Source: Rhabditophanes sp. KR3021 (lineage: Eukaryota > Nematoda > Chromadorea > Rhabditida > Alloionematidae). Taken from it: DNA of 64,000 nt. The stretch spans positions 5,952,001 through 6,016,000 of the forward strand of contig CAUJLY010000004.1 of assembly GCA_963281155.1 (NCBI GenBank). The letters are read 5' to 3'. The notes beneath the pieces were generated by a model, which made no database searches, was not told where the DNA came from, and saw only the letters and a program-made list of their open reading frames with translations. Made by a program: the position numbers and the translations under genes. Below are positions 34,061 through 47,515 of the stretch, piece by piece (positions within the stretch are counted from its first letter, which is position 1; each line of letters starts with the position of its first letter).

Positions 34061-37000
34061 CTGTAAAATGCGATATGTTAAAAATAAATAATTGAATGTC
34101 AGGAAAAGATAGTGACGAATTGATCATTTAAAACAAAACGAGATAAAAATTAGTATCAACTATTGTCTTCCGAATGACACATTTTAACTGATACATTCAA
34201 GCAAAAATTATACAAAACAATAATATTTATCTGAATAAACAATTAGGAATGTTTGTTTTATACGAATGGTCTAAGTGAATGCATGAAGTTTGATAAGCTC
34301 CACCGCAAAGAACTACCTTTTTTATCAAAACACATTATCTAATAAATGATAACTTTTAAAATGTTATAAAAGATTTGACAATCATGCCATAGTCAAATGT
34401 CCGAAACCACAATTACGCTTAAATTTAATCTCAAACATTTTATCAATTAATAAGAAAGTTGACGTTTAGAAAATAAAATACATGCCCTGCAGGTATTGAA
34501 ACACGAATAAACGTCAATGTCCGATGAATATCGAAAGATTTGTGTACAACGATATTAATTAAACTTTATTTCCTTTGACTACTATCAAATTAAAAGAAAG
34601 AGAATTTCGTGTCATACCGAAAATAGTGAATACACAACAAACTATCCTATTTGTTGACTTGGTGGAAGAATTACTAGACAAAAAGATCTATGATTCTAAT
34701 TATTTTGTAGTGGACAGTCAAAGAATGCCATTTTGGATACAATAAAATATATTTTCTTCTAAAAAATTAGATCAATGGGGGACATCGTAAATAATGGTCA
34801 ATTTATAAATATCTCATAAAAGTTTTCATGACTAATCAACCAGATTAATCATAAAATTTGCACTATACACATGTTAATGTGTTTAAAAATATCCAATTTA
34901 CTCATTTGCACTTATTTATATGTTCAGTACTAAATTATTAATCAAAAATTGAATTTAAATTTGAAGTTTAATAAATATTAATACACATTAATACATGCCA
35001 GTATGGTTCACGCAAATTTATTTTATTTATCCATATTTTCATTTATTCACTTTCATCCAGTATCACTTTTTGCCTTGATGATATATGATATTTAATAATT
35101 AGTATTCCTATCTTTAGAGTTGAAGGTGTTAACAGGTTTCACTAGTAATTTTAAACAAGGATTAAATGATTTATATGAAACAGGCAGAAAGATTTTAAAT
35201 AAAGTTACACAAAGTATAAATATGAGGAAAGAGATTTAAACTTAATTAGTTAAATATTGCAAAATGTTGTAGATGTTTACTGTGTGATTACCACTTTAAA
35301 GTTTCCCTCTCTGTTAACCATTATTTAAGTCAATTTTATTAATGACGCTAATTAAAAAAGGACAAAATAAAGGTCGAATTTGTCATAAAATAAACAAAAA
35401 ATGACTTTAAGGACACATATTATTGTTGTTTAGACCTTAACTGACCGTCCTTATTGAAGTGTATGTTTTTCTAAAACAAAGACTGGTGCACTAGATTTAA
35501 CTTTTGTGTAAATTAAGCCACACATATACATAATATCTTTCAATTTGCATAACTACGATTATGAATAAATATAAAATTTGTATAGAAACATCCTAAAAAT
35601 GAGAAATGAATATGTTCTCATTAAAAGAACAAAATAAATACTATTTTAATATACATTTCAAAGATATGGTATACTATTCTCACGTAAGAACGCCAACACA
35701 CAAACGACTTTCTACATTGGTAAATGTTTTTTATTTAAAATGGTAAGCTTAAATTAAGCGTTAAAGTAATTATTGTTCATACATATTAACAAGCTTAGAA
35801 TATTTGAAATAAGTATTCAAAAGGTAATATCCACATTGAAATATATAGTAATGTTGTAATCTAAGATTTATCATTAAAAGAATTATGTGACGGCTACAAT
35901 GGATATGTAAAAAAATAAAGCGTCACAAAAATAACAGTCCTAAAAAATATTATTAAAAAATACTAAAGTAAGTTTAAGTATTTTGTACAATCTCAATTTA
36001 CATAACACATGAAACTATAGTGGAGAAAAATTATACATTTATTGAAGCATAAATTTAATAGTAGCAATTATGTTCTCAGACCAATAGATATACCCTTGAC
36101 ATAATATCACCCTTTTTTGTTAATCAACAACAAGACATAGGCAAAATACATATATATTATTGTAAAATAACGAAACGCAATGATCAGCATTAGTAACATT
36201 TTAAGTTTTGCATTTATAGTATTTTAGTAAGAGTCAATATTGAAAAAAATTAAACAAACTGTCCTCTTTTGTAAATATATGTTTAACGTAATTATATGTT
36301 CTTACTTATTGCTAAACAATAACTCGAAGCGCTCTAATCTTATTGCATTCAAGAGTGAAACAGAACCATAGTGATTTGAATATCATTTTAAAAAAGAAAA
36401 TTTGTGTCCTCAAATACAAGGAGTATAACAGGATTGAAAGGTAAATTAGAGACTCTGGTTAGAAATATATGTAAAAGGCGGATGTATTCCTATTCAATGT
36501 ATTACATAAATAAGCGTGTAGATTCAAATTGTTTCTTTATATGATTTTTTGTTTTAAGGCGTAAAAAAGTGAAAGATTGTGATAAAATGTGTGAAGATGA
36601 TGGGATATTTATTTTTAATATTATAAAAATTGCTTAGTCTGTTATATCTTATTTTGTTGTTCACTTTACTTCCAAAAGAACACACTCGCAAAAAGATAAG
36701 GAATTATATTGGTTCGACAAAGAAACACTTGATCTTAATTAATGATAATAAGTGCTATCTATGTTTCAAGTTATGACGGCCTTTTTGAAAAATAGCTTAG
36801 TAAATTCATAGTTTAAGTCTTGGCTTGTTTTTATTTGTTTATAGGACAATTATCGAGAATAGTATGGTAAGAAATGTTAATTCTTTTATCTGTATATAGT
36901 GATCATTAAAAGTGAAAGAAAAAATGCGACATGATAAGTGACATATGGCAGAAAGGAGATGATTGCGAAACTAATTACATGCATATGGTTCAATAAAATG

Positions 37001-38148
37001 AGATTTATAAGAATTTCCACAAAAAGACTTATTGTCTTTTATGAGGTTTACCAAAAAGACATCTCCCCGTCTAAACAAAACAAAATAGTTTATATAATTT
37101 TAGGGGAAGGTGGAATCGAAAGAGTATACACTATTGCAAACCTTTTATCCTATGAGTTATCGGACTTCCGCTATTGAATCATTAAAAGTTAAGATTATTT
37201 TTAGCTGCATATTTTCCACAATATTTATGACCTTTAACTTTCTTTTTCAAAAATTGTATAGAGTCAAATTTTCGAAAGAACAATTTTAATCCAGTGGAAG
37301 CTACATACATTTTTCAATTGATCAAATCCAATATTTGATTTTTATTTGCAATCTGGTTTGCTAGGAAGTTTCATGTGCAAAAGTAAGTACAATTTGTATT
37401 CTGGGTAAACTAAATCAACTTTTGAAAGGCAAGGTGCAGAGGGTACAAATGAGTTCTTAGCTAAGTATAAATAACTAGTGGTAGCAATTCAAATTGTTTG
37501 AAGGTGACAATAGAATGTTTTAGTTAAAGCAAATAGAAAGTTGTGTATATTTCGATTTAAATAGTTCACGGGAACAAATGTTTTTTGAATTAATGAAGAC
37601 TCTTGTATTCGTAAAATAAGGAGACGACGCAATTATGTGTTGTAAATATTTTAAAAATATAATGATTATCTGGATTTGAGTACATGCTCACTCATTCATA
37701 ACATCATTTCAATTTTTAAGTTCTAATAGAAGATAGAAAAAAGACAAAATAAAAAGAACGAATATGTTTACTTTAAAAATATTGGTACAAGATAATGAAA
37801 TAAAATCAAGTTTATTCTCAATTATTATCATTCATGCATCTTTATTAATTATCATTTATTCAAATTTATTCTTAAGCTAGGTTGATTTGATAAAATTAAG
37901 GGGACCAAGATGGAAATCTTTATTTTATGTAAACCATTAATATTATTTAGAAAAGCGTCTCATTGATGATTAAGTTGAACATCAATAATATATATCGGGA
38001 TTTGTAACAGTAATAAAGGATGAATTGTATCTTAATGAAGCATGTGTGTTGCCTCATAAATCTATTTCGGTAAATGTACTAACGCCATAAATTATAGTGT
38101 AAACAATTAAAAAAATTTATATGAATTTGTAAAACAATGACTTCAGGT
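34061..38148. other. 4-kb gene-poor region
   Basis: Very AT-rich, with no supported gene beyond the relic at 34527-34745. Short ORFs here (for example at 36938-37177, plus) lack splice context, family resemblance and compositional bias. No tandem array, telomere-like repeat or RNA gene was recognised. Confidence 0.4.
34527..34745 (+). pseudogene. short coding relic, F-box-associated-like
   Basis: One frame from 34527 reads NIERFVYNDIN, a TAA, then TLFPLTTIKLKEREFRVIPK, IVNTQQTILFVDLVEELLDK and KIYDSNYFVVDSQRMPFWIQ before a stop at 34743-34745. The alternating hydrophobic pattern is like the C-terminal regions of nematode F-box proteins, but no signature is decisive. No upstream exon was found. 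It is probably a dead fragment. Confidence 0.3.
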
Positions 38149-39471
38149 TTATTTTGTCAAAATTAAAAGTTTCAGTTTAAGGACATGCAGCCAGGCATGT
38201 TCATTGCTAAACCAGAAATGGTATTGACCACTTATTTTAACATCAATCTCATCAGTCAAAGGAACCCACGTAGGGCCAGGAACTTTCTGTAATATAATTA
38301 GTTAGTTGTTTTTAAGAATAAGCTTACCGTGAATTTGGGATAAACAGATATCATATTTTGAACATTTGTTTCGATTAAATCTTCTGTTGCGTAAACCCCG
38401 TAAGCAAAATGGCCATCTGCATCAATTTTCCAGTTGAGTTTTTGGCCCTAAATAAACAAATGTTTAAATGTTTTGCTTAATGCAAGCAAGTACCTTGGTT
38501 ACTTTTATGACAAACGACTTGCATTTTCCTGCAGGAACAGATACATGTTCTATCTTTTCTACAGGAACCAAGCTCTTAGTAACATAATCTGCCTCTTGAA
38601 AAGGGATACAAAGCTTGACGTCAGCCTTGAATACGTCAGGTTGTTCTTTGGTGTTCCAATAACTTGGTAATACTTTTACGTCAGCAAGTTCCATAATCTC
38701 TTGTCGCCATGTGCTTGAATTCAAGATTTTGACTTTATTACTAGTCTTTTTAGGCAACAATGGCTTAGCTACAGACCAGATGGTGCTCATAAAAGATGGT
38801 GCCCCAACCAAAACAAAACTAAAATTATTTTATGATTTTATAATTTTTGCACTTTAATGGTGTAGTTTACCTATGTATTAACTCCACATAATGCTCAGCC
38901 ATAAAATTACTAATTGAGGCAAGCGCCCCGGTTATTAAAGTCGTCAATCTCATATCAAACTTAAGGCCAGTCAAATCCATTACATACATGATGGACGCCT
39001 GCGATTGTGTCGTTTCTTCTTGTTCCATTACTAATTTAAGCATGCTTTCCAAATCATGTACTCTAGCATACAGAACTTCGTTAAGAGGATACACGTGCAA
39101 AAGACCCCAATAATCATTGATTCCTGTTTGTTCGATGTTGATGATAACATTTGGTGTTTTGCCGGCAGCGCCAGTATAACCTCTCGGCCAATGTTCATGA
39201 ATAGGGTGGTCTCTAGGTTTGGCAGCAACATTGTCTAGATCCCAGTGACTCTTGCGAAACAATAAGTGATTTTTCAATTTCGGAACAATAATATCAAGCT
39301 TGTAATCATGACCTTGTAACCAACGGAGCAAATTGAAGTCAGTATCATAATAGGGTGTTATCTAAAAAAGATCAGCAAACATACTTTTAAAAAACTTACT
39401 TCATCCTTGACAAGCTCTCGCAACTCTTCGATTTTTATTTTATCTTCAGATGAAATATTATTTTTGACCAT
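38149..39471 (-). CDS. ctg: SEC14-like CRAL-TRIO plus GOLD domain protein (381 aa)
   Basis: Phospholipid/hydrophobic-ligand transfer protein of the Sec14L type. Exons 39471..39400, 39361..38871, 38818..38494, 38447..38328 and 38286..38149; the phases are consistent. CRAL-TRIO N-domain: YYDTDFNLLRWLQGHDYKLD. Lipid-binding lobe: RGYTGAAGKTPNVIINIEQT, SIMYVMDLTGLKFDMRL, ISNFMAEHYVELIH, then FVLVGAPSFMSTIWSVAKPL and the NSSTWRQEIMELADVKVLPS segment that ends a SEC14 domain. The C-terminal GOLD domain runs from HVSVPAGKCKSFVIKVT through WKIDADGHFAYGVYA to GQYHFWFSNEHAWLHVLKL. This order matches nematode CTG (CRAL-TRIO and GOLD) proteins. There is no signal peptide or TM, so it should be cytosolic or peripheral. 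The individual ctg paralogue is not assigned. Confidence 0.93.
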
Positions 39472-40090
39472 TTTAAATCCAAAGATTGATCAGTTAAAAA
39501 TGATGTGGATAAAAGTATCTGAAGGTAATCAGAATAAACCCAATACTAACACATAAATCTATACACACAAATGGAAAAGAGGTCACCCTTTTGGGAAGAG
39601 ACTGCAATGGTGATTTGCAGTGATAATTCACACTGACGATCGTTCTGTATATCCTTTTTAACACAGTCGTTATTGTATTTTAGTTTAAATGGCAAAAACA
39701 TGTACGCATTTTATTAATGTCTTCAGTTATTAAATGTTTGTAAGAAAATATTACTTTCTAATATTATGAATATAACAAATATATGGTTTATTAAAAACAC
39801 GTTTTCTATGAACCAGAAAAAAATATAGAATTGAAATTAATGTAATTTCATGACACTCAATCAAAGTAATATATACATTAATATTTCGAATGTGAAACTT
39901 TTTGTCAAAAATATGGATGGATGTTTGAGTAATAAAATTGAATTTTTTCAATATAATATAATTGATTCAGGGGAAAACAAATAAAACAAAAAGCCCAAAA
40001 AAGAAGACTCGCATACAATTTTGAAGGTATTGGCAAAAATTACTGATATAAATGGCATTATCGGTGATGTTTTCAGGCATCCTACTATCT
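39472..40090. other. intergenic, no gene seen
   Basis: Spacer between two minus-strand genes. It holds AATATA/AATAAA-type 3' signals for the receptor gene at about 39945-39990 (minus sense). No exon is supported. Confidence 0.4.
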
Positions 40091-42521
40091 TTAAGTTGAC
40101 TTTCTTGTGTTGCCGTCTTTTTTGATTCCGATTTGGTTAGGGATTCTGGTGTCATCAGCAACTTCAATCACATCAAATTCCACGGCCTTGTGTTGAGACG
40201 ACTTTGCAGTTGGACAGCGAGTGCTGTTTGTGTTATTTGAGATACTTTTATTAGTAGCTGAGTTTGTCCTATCCAAATCTTCTGATGAGTTTGACACATA
40301 TCTAGATGATCCCTTATTTATCATATTCTTTTGTGAATTTAATGGTTGAATCGTTCCATTTATTCCCAAAACTCCGTACAATGATCTTCGCATTTGAAAG
40401 TCTGTTATAAATGTCAAAATCGGATCGACGCATATACGAAGTAGCAGAGTTAATCTGACAAATGATAACACCCGCATCATCGGAGCAAAATTCCGTTGAA
40501 AAAAACCTAAACAGTTCAATTAACAGATACTTATCATTTAGTGGGTAACATATATACCTATCATTCGCCCTAGCAATATGAAATTTTATATTTTTGATAA
40601 AGTTGTTAGAATCATCAACAATAGCTTTAAAAGTTTTCTAAATGTCATATACATATAAATATTCAATTACTTCGATCAACACACACAAGAATAATTCCTA
40701 CAAACATTATGTCTTTTCCTTAGATGCATAAGAATCATGGCTAATTTAATCCCATAACTATGGAACCACATATACTTACACCAAAAGAAGAAGGATTTTT
40801 GTCTAAAAGCAAAAATTGCTAATTTATGAGTAATATTAGGCAAGACCATATTATTTCTAATCTATATTCCTACCTATTTGAATAACTCTAATGAATTGTA
40901 ATAACATTTTTATCTACATTTGTCACCACGAATTCCAACAATTAAGTGAAAGACTGATGTTACATTAGCAGATTCTTTTAATACGTATTGCTATTGTAAG
41001 CTAGCACCGGAAAACAGTTTGCTTATCAAAATGTGAAAAATTAAATATTAGGCGAATGATTCTACACCCGTTTAATGACATACATTGGTCTGAATTAATC
41101 TGGAGTCCTATCGCCCATACAATGTAAAAGCCATTCATCCCCGCGAAAGTCCCGACGTTCAAAGCAAGCTTCCAGAACGGGAAGCGACTATTGACCACGC
41201 TGTTTCCTTCCTTATCTTTCTTGTGGAAGGAGCTGACGAATTTGCGTGCCTTTCTGATATAAAGTACTAAACAAATATGATATGATTTTAGAAAATATCA
41301 ACATACGTGTGCAGAAGAAAACTGCGAGAGTAAAAAAGTACACAATAATTGTAAGCCAGTTCCTACTGCGATACATTAGCCTATAAATTATGAACAATAA
41401 AACGTTTTTTGGTCTATGTAAAATCTTACCGCAAACATGTTTCCATTTTGCACCCTGACCACTCATTTAATGATGGTATTTTGACCAAGGCAGTAACGGT
41501 GAAAGCATAAATTATCATAGCTAAGAAAACAATCCAACTGAATATTATCAAGTGAATGACCCGTCTCATGTTGACTTTTCTTCGATATTCAAATGGTCTG
41601 GCCACGGCGTATAACTTCAAAAGTGATAGGGCTACATATGAAACAGTTGCTGACCAAAAAGCTCCAGTGAAGAAGGTATCGATCAACGGAACTATATCGC
41701 CTATAAAAATATCAATTATAAGCCTGATTACTGATCTTTAAATTTTAATAAAGTTTAAATATTTGTTTCATAATAAAAGTCTTGGCTAATGAAGAATCTT
41801 GAGATACTCGTTGTTTTTATATTTTAAGTGGAACACAATTGAATATTCTAATCTTTCTTCGCGTTCTTATCATGTTTTTAACTCACGATTGACTCTATGT
41901 GCTAATAGGACATATCCAATAACACCAAAGTTACTGATGCAACATACTAAATCTCCGATAGATCTATTGAATAGTAAGACATAACACTTTCTGGATACTC
42001 TTTGTTGTTTTATTGCTCTATATACTGATAGCAAGAAAAGGACCGTAAGTACAGTTGCTATCAAGTTTATGGGTAGGGCCATCCAGCCATAATAAACTCG
42101 GAACACTTCTTCCAATTTGACAGCTCGTCGTCTCTATAAACATCGTATGTATTAGATGTACGGTAGACCGCAATATTAGTTTTTTGATGTTGATAGTTAA
42201 TTAAATATATTACATCTTCATCGACGTCACCTATTATTGCTAAAATACACGTTTTGGAGAACAATAAAATTTAACAGTTATACACAAATACATGTTCTAA
42301 TTTTTAGAAAAAAGAAAGAAAATCAAATTTACCTGTGAAATCTCATATCGTTCCAAAGTAGACAAATTTTGAAAGCATTCAGTTCGAATAAAATGATGTG
42401 TAACATTTGTAACTGTAGTTGTAGTAAATTCTAATAGGGATGTTGTTGTCGAAAGCAAAGGAGTCAATGTACTTGTAGAGACATGGTCCAAATTTATAGT
42501 AGTATTAGACGGAAGGCTCAT
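40091..42521 (-). CDS. rhodopsin-like orphan GPCR, 6 exons (about 459 aa)
   Basis: Exons 42521..42333, 42133..41887, 41700..41430, 41380..41307, 41266..41084 and 40506..40091; phases are consistent to the stop. The N-terminus is extracellular, Thr/Ser rich with several N-x-S/T sites. TM1 MALPINLIATVLTVLFLLSV; TM2 CYVLLFNRSIGDLVCCISNF (conserved D); TM3 AFWSATVSYVALSLLKLYAV followed by ARPFEYRR in place of DRY; TM4 VIHLIIFSWIVFLAMIIYAF; TM5 WLTIIVYFFTLAVFFCTLLY; TM6 KLALNVGTFAGMNGFYIVWA; TM7 LTLLLRICVDPILTFITDF (a DPILTF form of NPxxY). A Ser/Asn-rich cytosolic tail follows. The ligand is unknown; it looks like a small-molecule or peptide class-A receptor rather than an STR chemoreceptor. The start is uncertain: the frame stays open upstream to an AG at about 42582, so an extra 5' exon may exist. 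Confidence 0.88.
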
Positions 42522-45139
42522 TGCCAATGTAAGAGTGTTAAAATATGGATAATTTTGGTGGATGTTGTTTGGTAATATCTACTAAAACACAAAACAAACA
42601 ATTAAGTTATACGGCAAATAACATTTTCAATTTAACGGAATCATGGATGTAGATCAGCATCAAACACATATTGCAATCATTTATTTTAAAGTTTGGTAAG
42701 TTATATTTTTTGTAATGTACAATTAAATCATTTATCAATAAAATTAGAAAAAAAGTTAGGAAAATTGGTGAAAAAATTTGATAACATTAATTTGCATCCA
42801 AACTCTTGAATGATTCATCATCTTCCTAAAAGGACACTTCATCAAACCATTTTCTATGATCTTAAAATTTTGCTTGGCGTAAATGAAATAATATTTAAAT
42901 AGTTGTAACATAAGTGTATGAAAATTAGTGATTTGCCCATTTAAATTACACTAGTCAAAAATTATCGCGCACAAACAATTAGATAATAGAGTATCTGAAG
43001 GCAACGAATTAATAAAAATTATCGATATTTCGTAAAATGACATTTAAACTGGTAAATTTAAAAAGAAGCAAATTTAATATCGGCAAAGATATTTAAAATC
43101 TTAAAAGCATTAAAATCTTAAATTTCCCAAATGTACCATTAATTTGTGTTTTATTAAGACATAACATCCACGCACAAGTAAAGAAATGATAGCAGCAGTA
43201 AAAATAATTTATCATAAATTAATATTTTTTGTCACTGAAACTACTGCATACATTACAAAATCAAAACAGAAAAAAGGTAATTGATCAGTATGGTTAGTTT
43301 AATTAAAAAATATTGTCATTTGATTATCAACGAAAACAAAGTATCGTTACTTGTTGATAAGAATCTTGTTTCCATGCAAGTGGTAGTTAATTTTTTAAAG
43401 TGAAAATATGATATTGAACCTCTTAAACTTTTTATAATTGTAAAAATGATCTTTAAGGTAGCTTATTGTTCTTACGTGCAGACCAAAAGTCTTAGGAACA
43501 TCCAAAACGATCTATCCTTTCAAAGTTTGGTTTTTTTAACATCTAAGCAAATAGTAGTGAAAAATAGAAAACATAGAAAACAGAAGGGATTAAAAATAGA
43601 GGACGAATTTTCAATAATAAACTTCTTCGTCACTTCAACGCAACTCTAAGAAATGATCCTAACAACCGTCACCAAAAAGATGTCTTCTATATGTTGATGA
43701 TCAACAACATCATCGTATTAAACTTTTTAACATCCGAAATATTGTCGCTGACTCTTTCTTCCCTTAACAAAACGATACTATGACTATTACAATTGCTTTG
43801 AATCAAAAACAAGAATCAACCAAAAGTGACGTGATGTAAAAAATGATGGCAATGTCTGATTCAGTTTATCTTTTTAGGCTAAGAAAATGTAGTATGAAGT
43901 TCAAGATTGCATAAACTAATACATAGATCATTTCTATTTAGAAAAAGTGGTAATCTTGAACTCTAAATAAAACATCTGATCTGCCAAAATAAAATACTTA
44001 CCAGTAAAAACGACAAAACATTAAGGTCAAATCAGTTAGGTAGTAGGAAGCACTTTAATGGGTAAAAATATTTTCACGTTTGATAGGTAAATTAATGAAC
44101 ATTAAAGATACATTTATATACACCAAAAGTTATCATAAATATAGAAAGTTTACAATCACCGTTAAGATAATTACCAATTTTGTTATGATTGTCAAAGTTT
44201 CTTTACTTTAAATGCTTCACAATATTATTTCTATATTTATAAAGTTGCATTAGGTATTGCGCATTTGTTTTTGATTTTTACTGGCTAAACAAATAGCTGA
44301 TACTGGAAGAGGACCACGAAGATTTACTTTTTTATGCAAAAAGTTAATTGACATTTGAACCACGACATTGCTTCATTTGGTAAACAATGAAGATAATTTC
44401 ATTGGTGTAAGATATTTATCTCAACAAGGAATGATTCATTCATATAAATACATGTGCACAAAAGACATATTCATTTCGTTAATTGAGAGATAATTTATAA
44501 TCATATTTATGCTAATTGAAAATGATACTTGACCTTTAATCAATGTTTATGGATTCTAAAGTTTAAATTAATTTGAGTTAAACTTAATTTCAATTGATGA
44601 ATTAAAATGTGGGACAAAAAGTCATTTATTTACAGTTTCAAAAATGTTGTTCCGATAAAAAGAAAATATTTACTAACATTTATTGAAACAACAAAAGTTT
44701 GCCTGCTCGGAGTATAGATTAAAATGCATAACCTTGTTGAGAAAGTCATAATAAAACATTATCAATCCGCCCGATCGGAGTTGCATTTGTTGCTATTGAC
44801 AAAATTGCAATAAATGTATTAATGCATAACACAAGTCCGGAATAATATAGTTCACCCCTCGCAACTGTTGCATTCAAGGTTAATTTATTTGAAATTATCA
44901 AATGCAACTAGATATTTTTTGAATAAGCTCATACTATGACATTAATTTTTGGTTAAGCTGGAATGTTATTAATAGATGAATGCGTGTTATCCCAAAAATT
45001 GGACTGGTTAGGATAAAGATATGAACAAAATTGGTGATAAATGATTAAAGAGGAATGGCTATAATTGAGGGTGCAGTTAAAAGAGCTGTTATTAAAGGGA
45101 TATTTGTACGTTGATTGAGTCATAATTCTACCAGTCATC
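42522..45139. other. gene-poor stretch, no gene seen
   Basis: AT-rich. A short frame at about 43655-43786 (+) reads NNRHQKDVFYMLMINNIIVL then NFLTSEILSLTLSSLNKTIL and may be an F-box-type crumb, but it has no start or domain. Nothing else is supported. Confidence 0.35.
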
Positions 45140-46987
45140 ATGTATCATTTTCACTTTATTTTTTTAAATGTTTTGATATTACAATGGTATGTTTCGTTTA
45201 TTTAGTCAAGTTTGTCATTTTTTTATAGTGTTTTGATCAATTCTCAAATTGGAAGCAACTTTTTGTCAGCCTTAAGAGGATATGGAAGTGATATGTGTCG
45301 ATATGTTTCATGTTCTTACGGACAGGTCTGTTTTAACGGCATGTGTGGTTCAAATCAAAACAGTATGTTAGGATACGGAAATAACTTATATGGAAATAAT
45401 TTGATGGGCGGTGGATATGGAGGACTTAATTCCGGAATGGGAGGTTATGGCTTAAATTCGGCTTACGGGGGCCTGAATACTGGCGGTCTTACGATGGATA
45501 CAGTTAATCAAAACAGACCCTGTACTGATCACGAAGATTGTTTTTCAGGTAAAATGTAGATTCTTGATATTTATATAACTTCACTGAGAAGTTAACGCGA
45601 AAGGTAATAAATTTGTATTTCAGGGCAAAGTTGCATTCAACGTAGATGTACATTTACAAACGGAGGAGGCCAGATCTCAACTGCTATTAGTACTGGTGTT
45701 GGACAAGCAGTAGCAGGTACAATGCCGTGTCAATTAATGCAAGGTAAGTTGAAACTAAAATAATTATTATTATACCGTTGTGTTTAGATTGTTTAAATTC
45801 CCAAGTTTGTGTCATGGGTTTTTGTTCGCAGAGTAATGTAGCATTCAGTGGTTCTCAACTTGTAGGAACAGTTACATGTAAGTTTCAATTATTAAAATAA
45901 CCCAAATGAATTTCTATGATACCAAATTATTTAAATTAACTCAAATGTAATATAATTGGGATGCAGGAGGTATTATTCACGGTAGTTTAGTATTAAATGG
46001 GCCAGGTCTTTAAATTGGGGAGACCAGACATTAAAAATGGTAGGAATCGGACATAAACCATATGGTTAGGAACAGCTTAATAATACTTGGTTTATCTGGA
46101 ACAACCTTCTTGTCTTTTCTTGGAACTTTTGAGCTTGACAAAGTTGGTTTCTTAAGAGCTGACTTGTTTTTAAAAAGACTTCGTAAGCTAAAACAAATTA
46201 TTACAGACTTTTAATTTAATTACATTAGCGTAGCTTCTTTGTAAAGTGATGATCTTTTGAGCAGTCAGTCTCTTCTTGACAAAAGATTCAGTGTTGGAAT
46301 TGTTTCTAGCTGAAAACAAAAAAGACGTAGGATAAGAAAAGGAACTTTAAGAATTACATAAAATTACTAAGAACTTACGACTAAGATTAATTTAAAGATA
46401 AAAGTATTGGAGTTATTAGAATCTTGGTTAGAAGATGAATTTATATTTAAATACTCATTAAAGTATCAATGAATCTACAATATTAAGAATAAAATTAGAT
46501 AAAGAAGTATGTGAACTTACATAAATTATTGTTGTTCGGCTACTTTGATTTAGATCATTGCTATTAATAAACATTTTAAGACGGATAAATTAATCAACAA
46601 ATTATTATATTCAAATATATGATAGGTTTTATTAATCCATTTATGGTTATTTGGTATTACTTTATCAAAAGAAAAAGAGACAATTTATAATACTGTTTCA
46701 AAGATTAGGAAAATGAAGAGAAGGTGTTAATGACTAACATTTTTAAAAAATAAATAGCCAAAACATTTAACCTTAATTATTTTAGCTTGTGCATCCGGAG
46801 CTATTTGCCCTATTCAGAGTTTTTGTATTAATGGAATTTGTCAGCAGAATATTTTAGGGTCTACTTCAGGTAAATTGATTTAATACTTGATTTTTAATTG
46901 CATATTTCAGCATGTAATCTCGGAAATGTTTGCCCGCCAAATATGTCATGTCAATTGGGGAGATGCATGCAATCCGTGGCTTATTGA
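45140..46987 (+). CDS. secreted Gly/Cys-rich protein with repeated cysteine modules, 6 exons (245 aa)
   Basis: Exons 45140..45186, 45229..45548, 45624..45743, 45788..45877, 46786..46869 and 46911..46987. Exon 1 encodes a signal peptide ([16 protein letters not shown]); the TG|T split at the first junction supplies phase. Exon 2 has [20 protein letters not shown], then a Gly/Tyr/Asn-rich low-complexity stretch ([18 protein letters not shown]), then DHEDCFSG. Exons 3-6 each encode short cysteine modules of the form C-x(4-7)-C-x(5)-C-x(3-4)-C (for example [48 protein letters not shown]). Introns 2-5 are all phase 1, so modules can be shuffled symmetrically. The modules resemble EB-type nematode cysteine modules. 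A cuticle, mucus or other extracellular matrix role is plausible but unproven. Intron 4 (908 bp) holds minus-strand coding relics. Confidence 0.75.
46031..46581 (-). pseudogene. coding-like fragments nested in an intron on the opposite strand
   Basis: Reading the minus strand inside intron 4 of the 45140 gene: ATG near 46575 with [18 protein letters not shown] ending at a GTAAGT donor; a Ser/Asn block [18 protein letters not shown] ending at GTAAGT; after a TTTCAG acceptor [20 protein letters not shown] and TLQRSYAN ending at GTAATT; and after TTTTAG a basic block [20 protein letters not shown] with [17 protein letters not shown], stop at 46031-46033. Each piece has good splice signals, but the phases do not agree and the second block has an upstream stop. 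Either a decayed nested gene or one with lesions. No family is recognised. Confidence 0.3.
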
Positions 46988-47300
46988 CGAAGGGTGTTTC
47001 ATAAAAGCTGTGACAAAGGGGATATTCAGTCCAATTAAAGTTATGAATGTGAATTAATATTATGTATGCGAATAAAAATTAAATTTCAATAAAAATAAAA
47101 CATACGCTCAAGCAATTCCATGTAGACAATTGAATAATTGAACAATTAAATAAAGATGTTAATATATTTTCTGAACCCCATTATTTCATCATTGATAAGC
47201 AGTTGTTTATAAATTATCTTGTTTTATGTATGAATAATGTTAAAGTACAAAGTTCAATTCAAAGAAAACTCAAACCATCGTTAACTTCAAACTAATCCTA

Positions 47301-47515
47301 GATTCAAAGTGACTAAATCAACTAAAAAACTGTTTATTACGCAGAACTAAATAGCCTAAACTTTCGTCAAGAATGAAGGTTATTTAAAGCCAATGCGTTT
47401 GAATTAAAAGTGCCTAAATCATTTAAATAATGTACCTTTTTATTACTCAAAGCTAAATAGCCTAAATTTGAACGAAACTTTCAGCAAAAAAGAAGACTAT
47501 TTGAGATCCTTTTTT
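47301..47515. repeat. degenerate tandem duplication, two copies of about 100 bp
   Basis: Copy one begins near 47301 (GATTCAAAGTGACTAAATCA) and copy two near 47401 (GAATTAAAAGTGCCTAAATC). Both contain ...TTTATTAC, then AACTAAATAGCCTAAA or AGCTAAATAGCCTAAA, then CTTTC and a purine-rich end. The region is non-coding. Confidence 0.45.
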
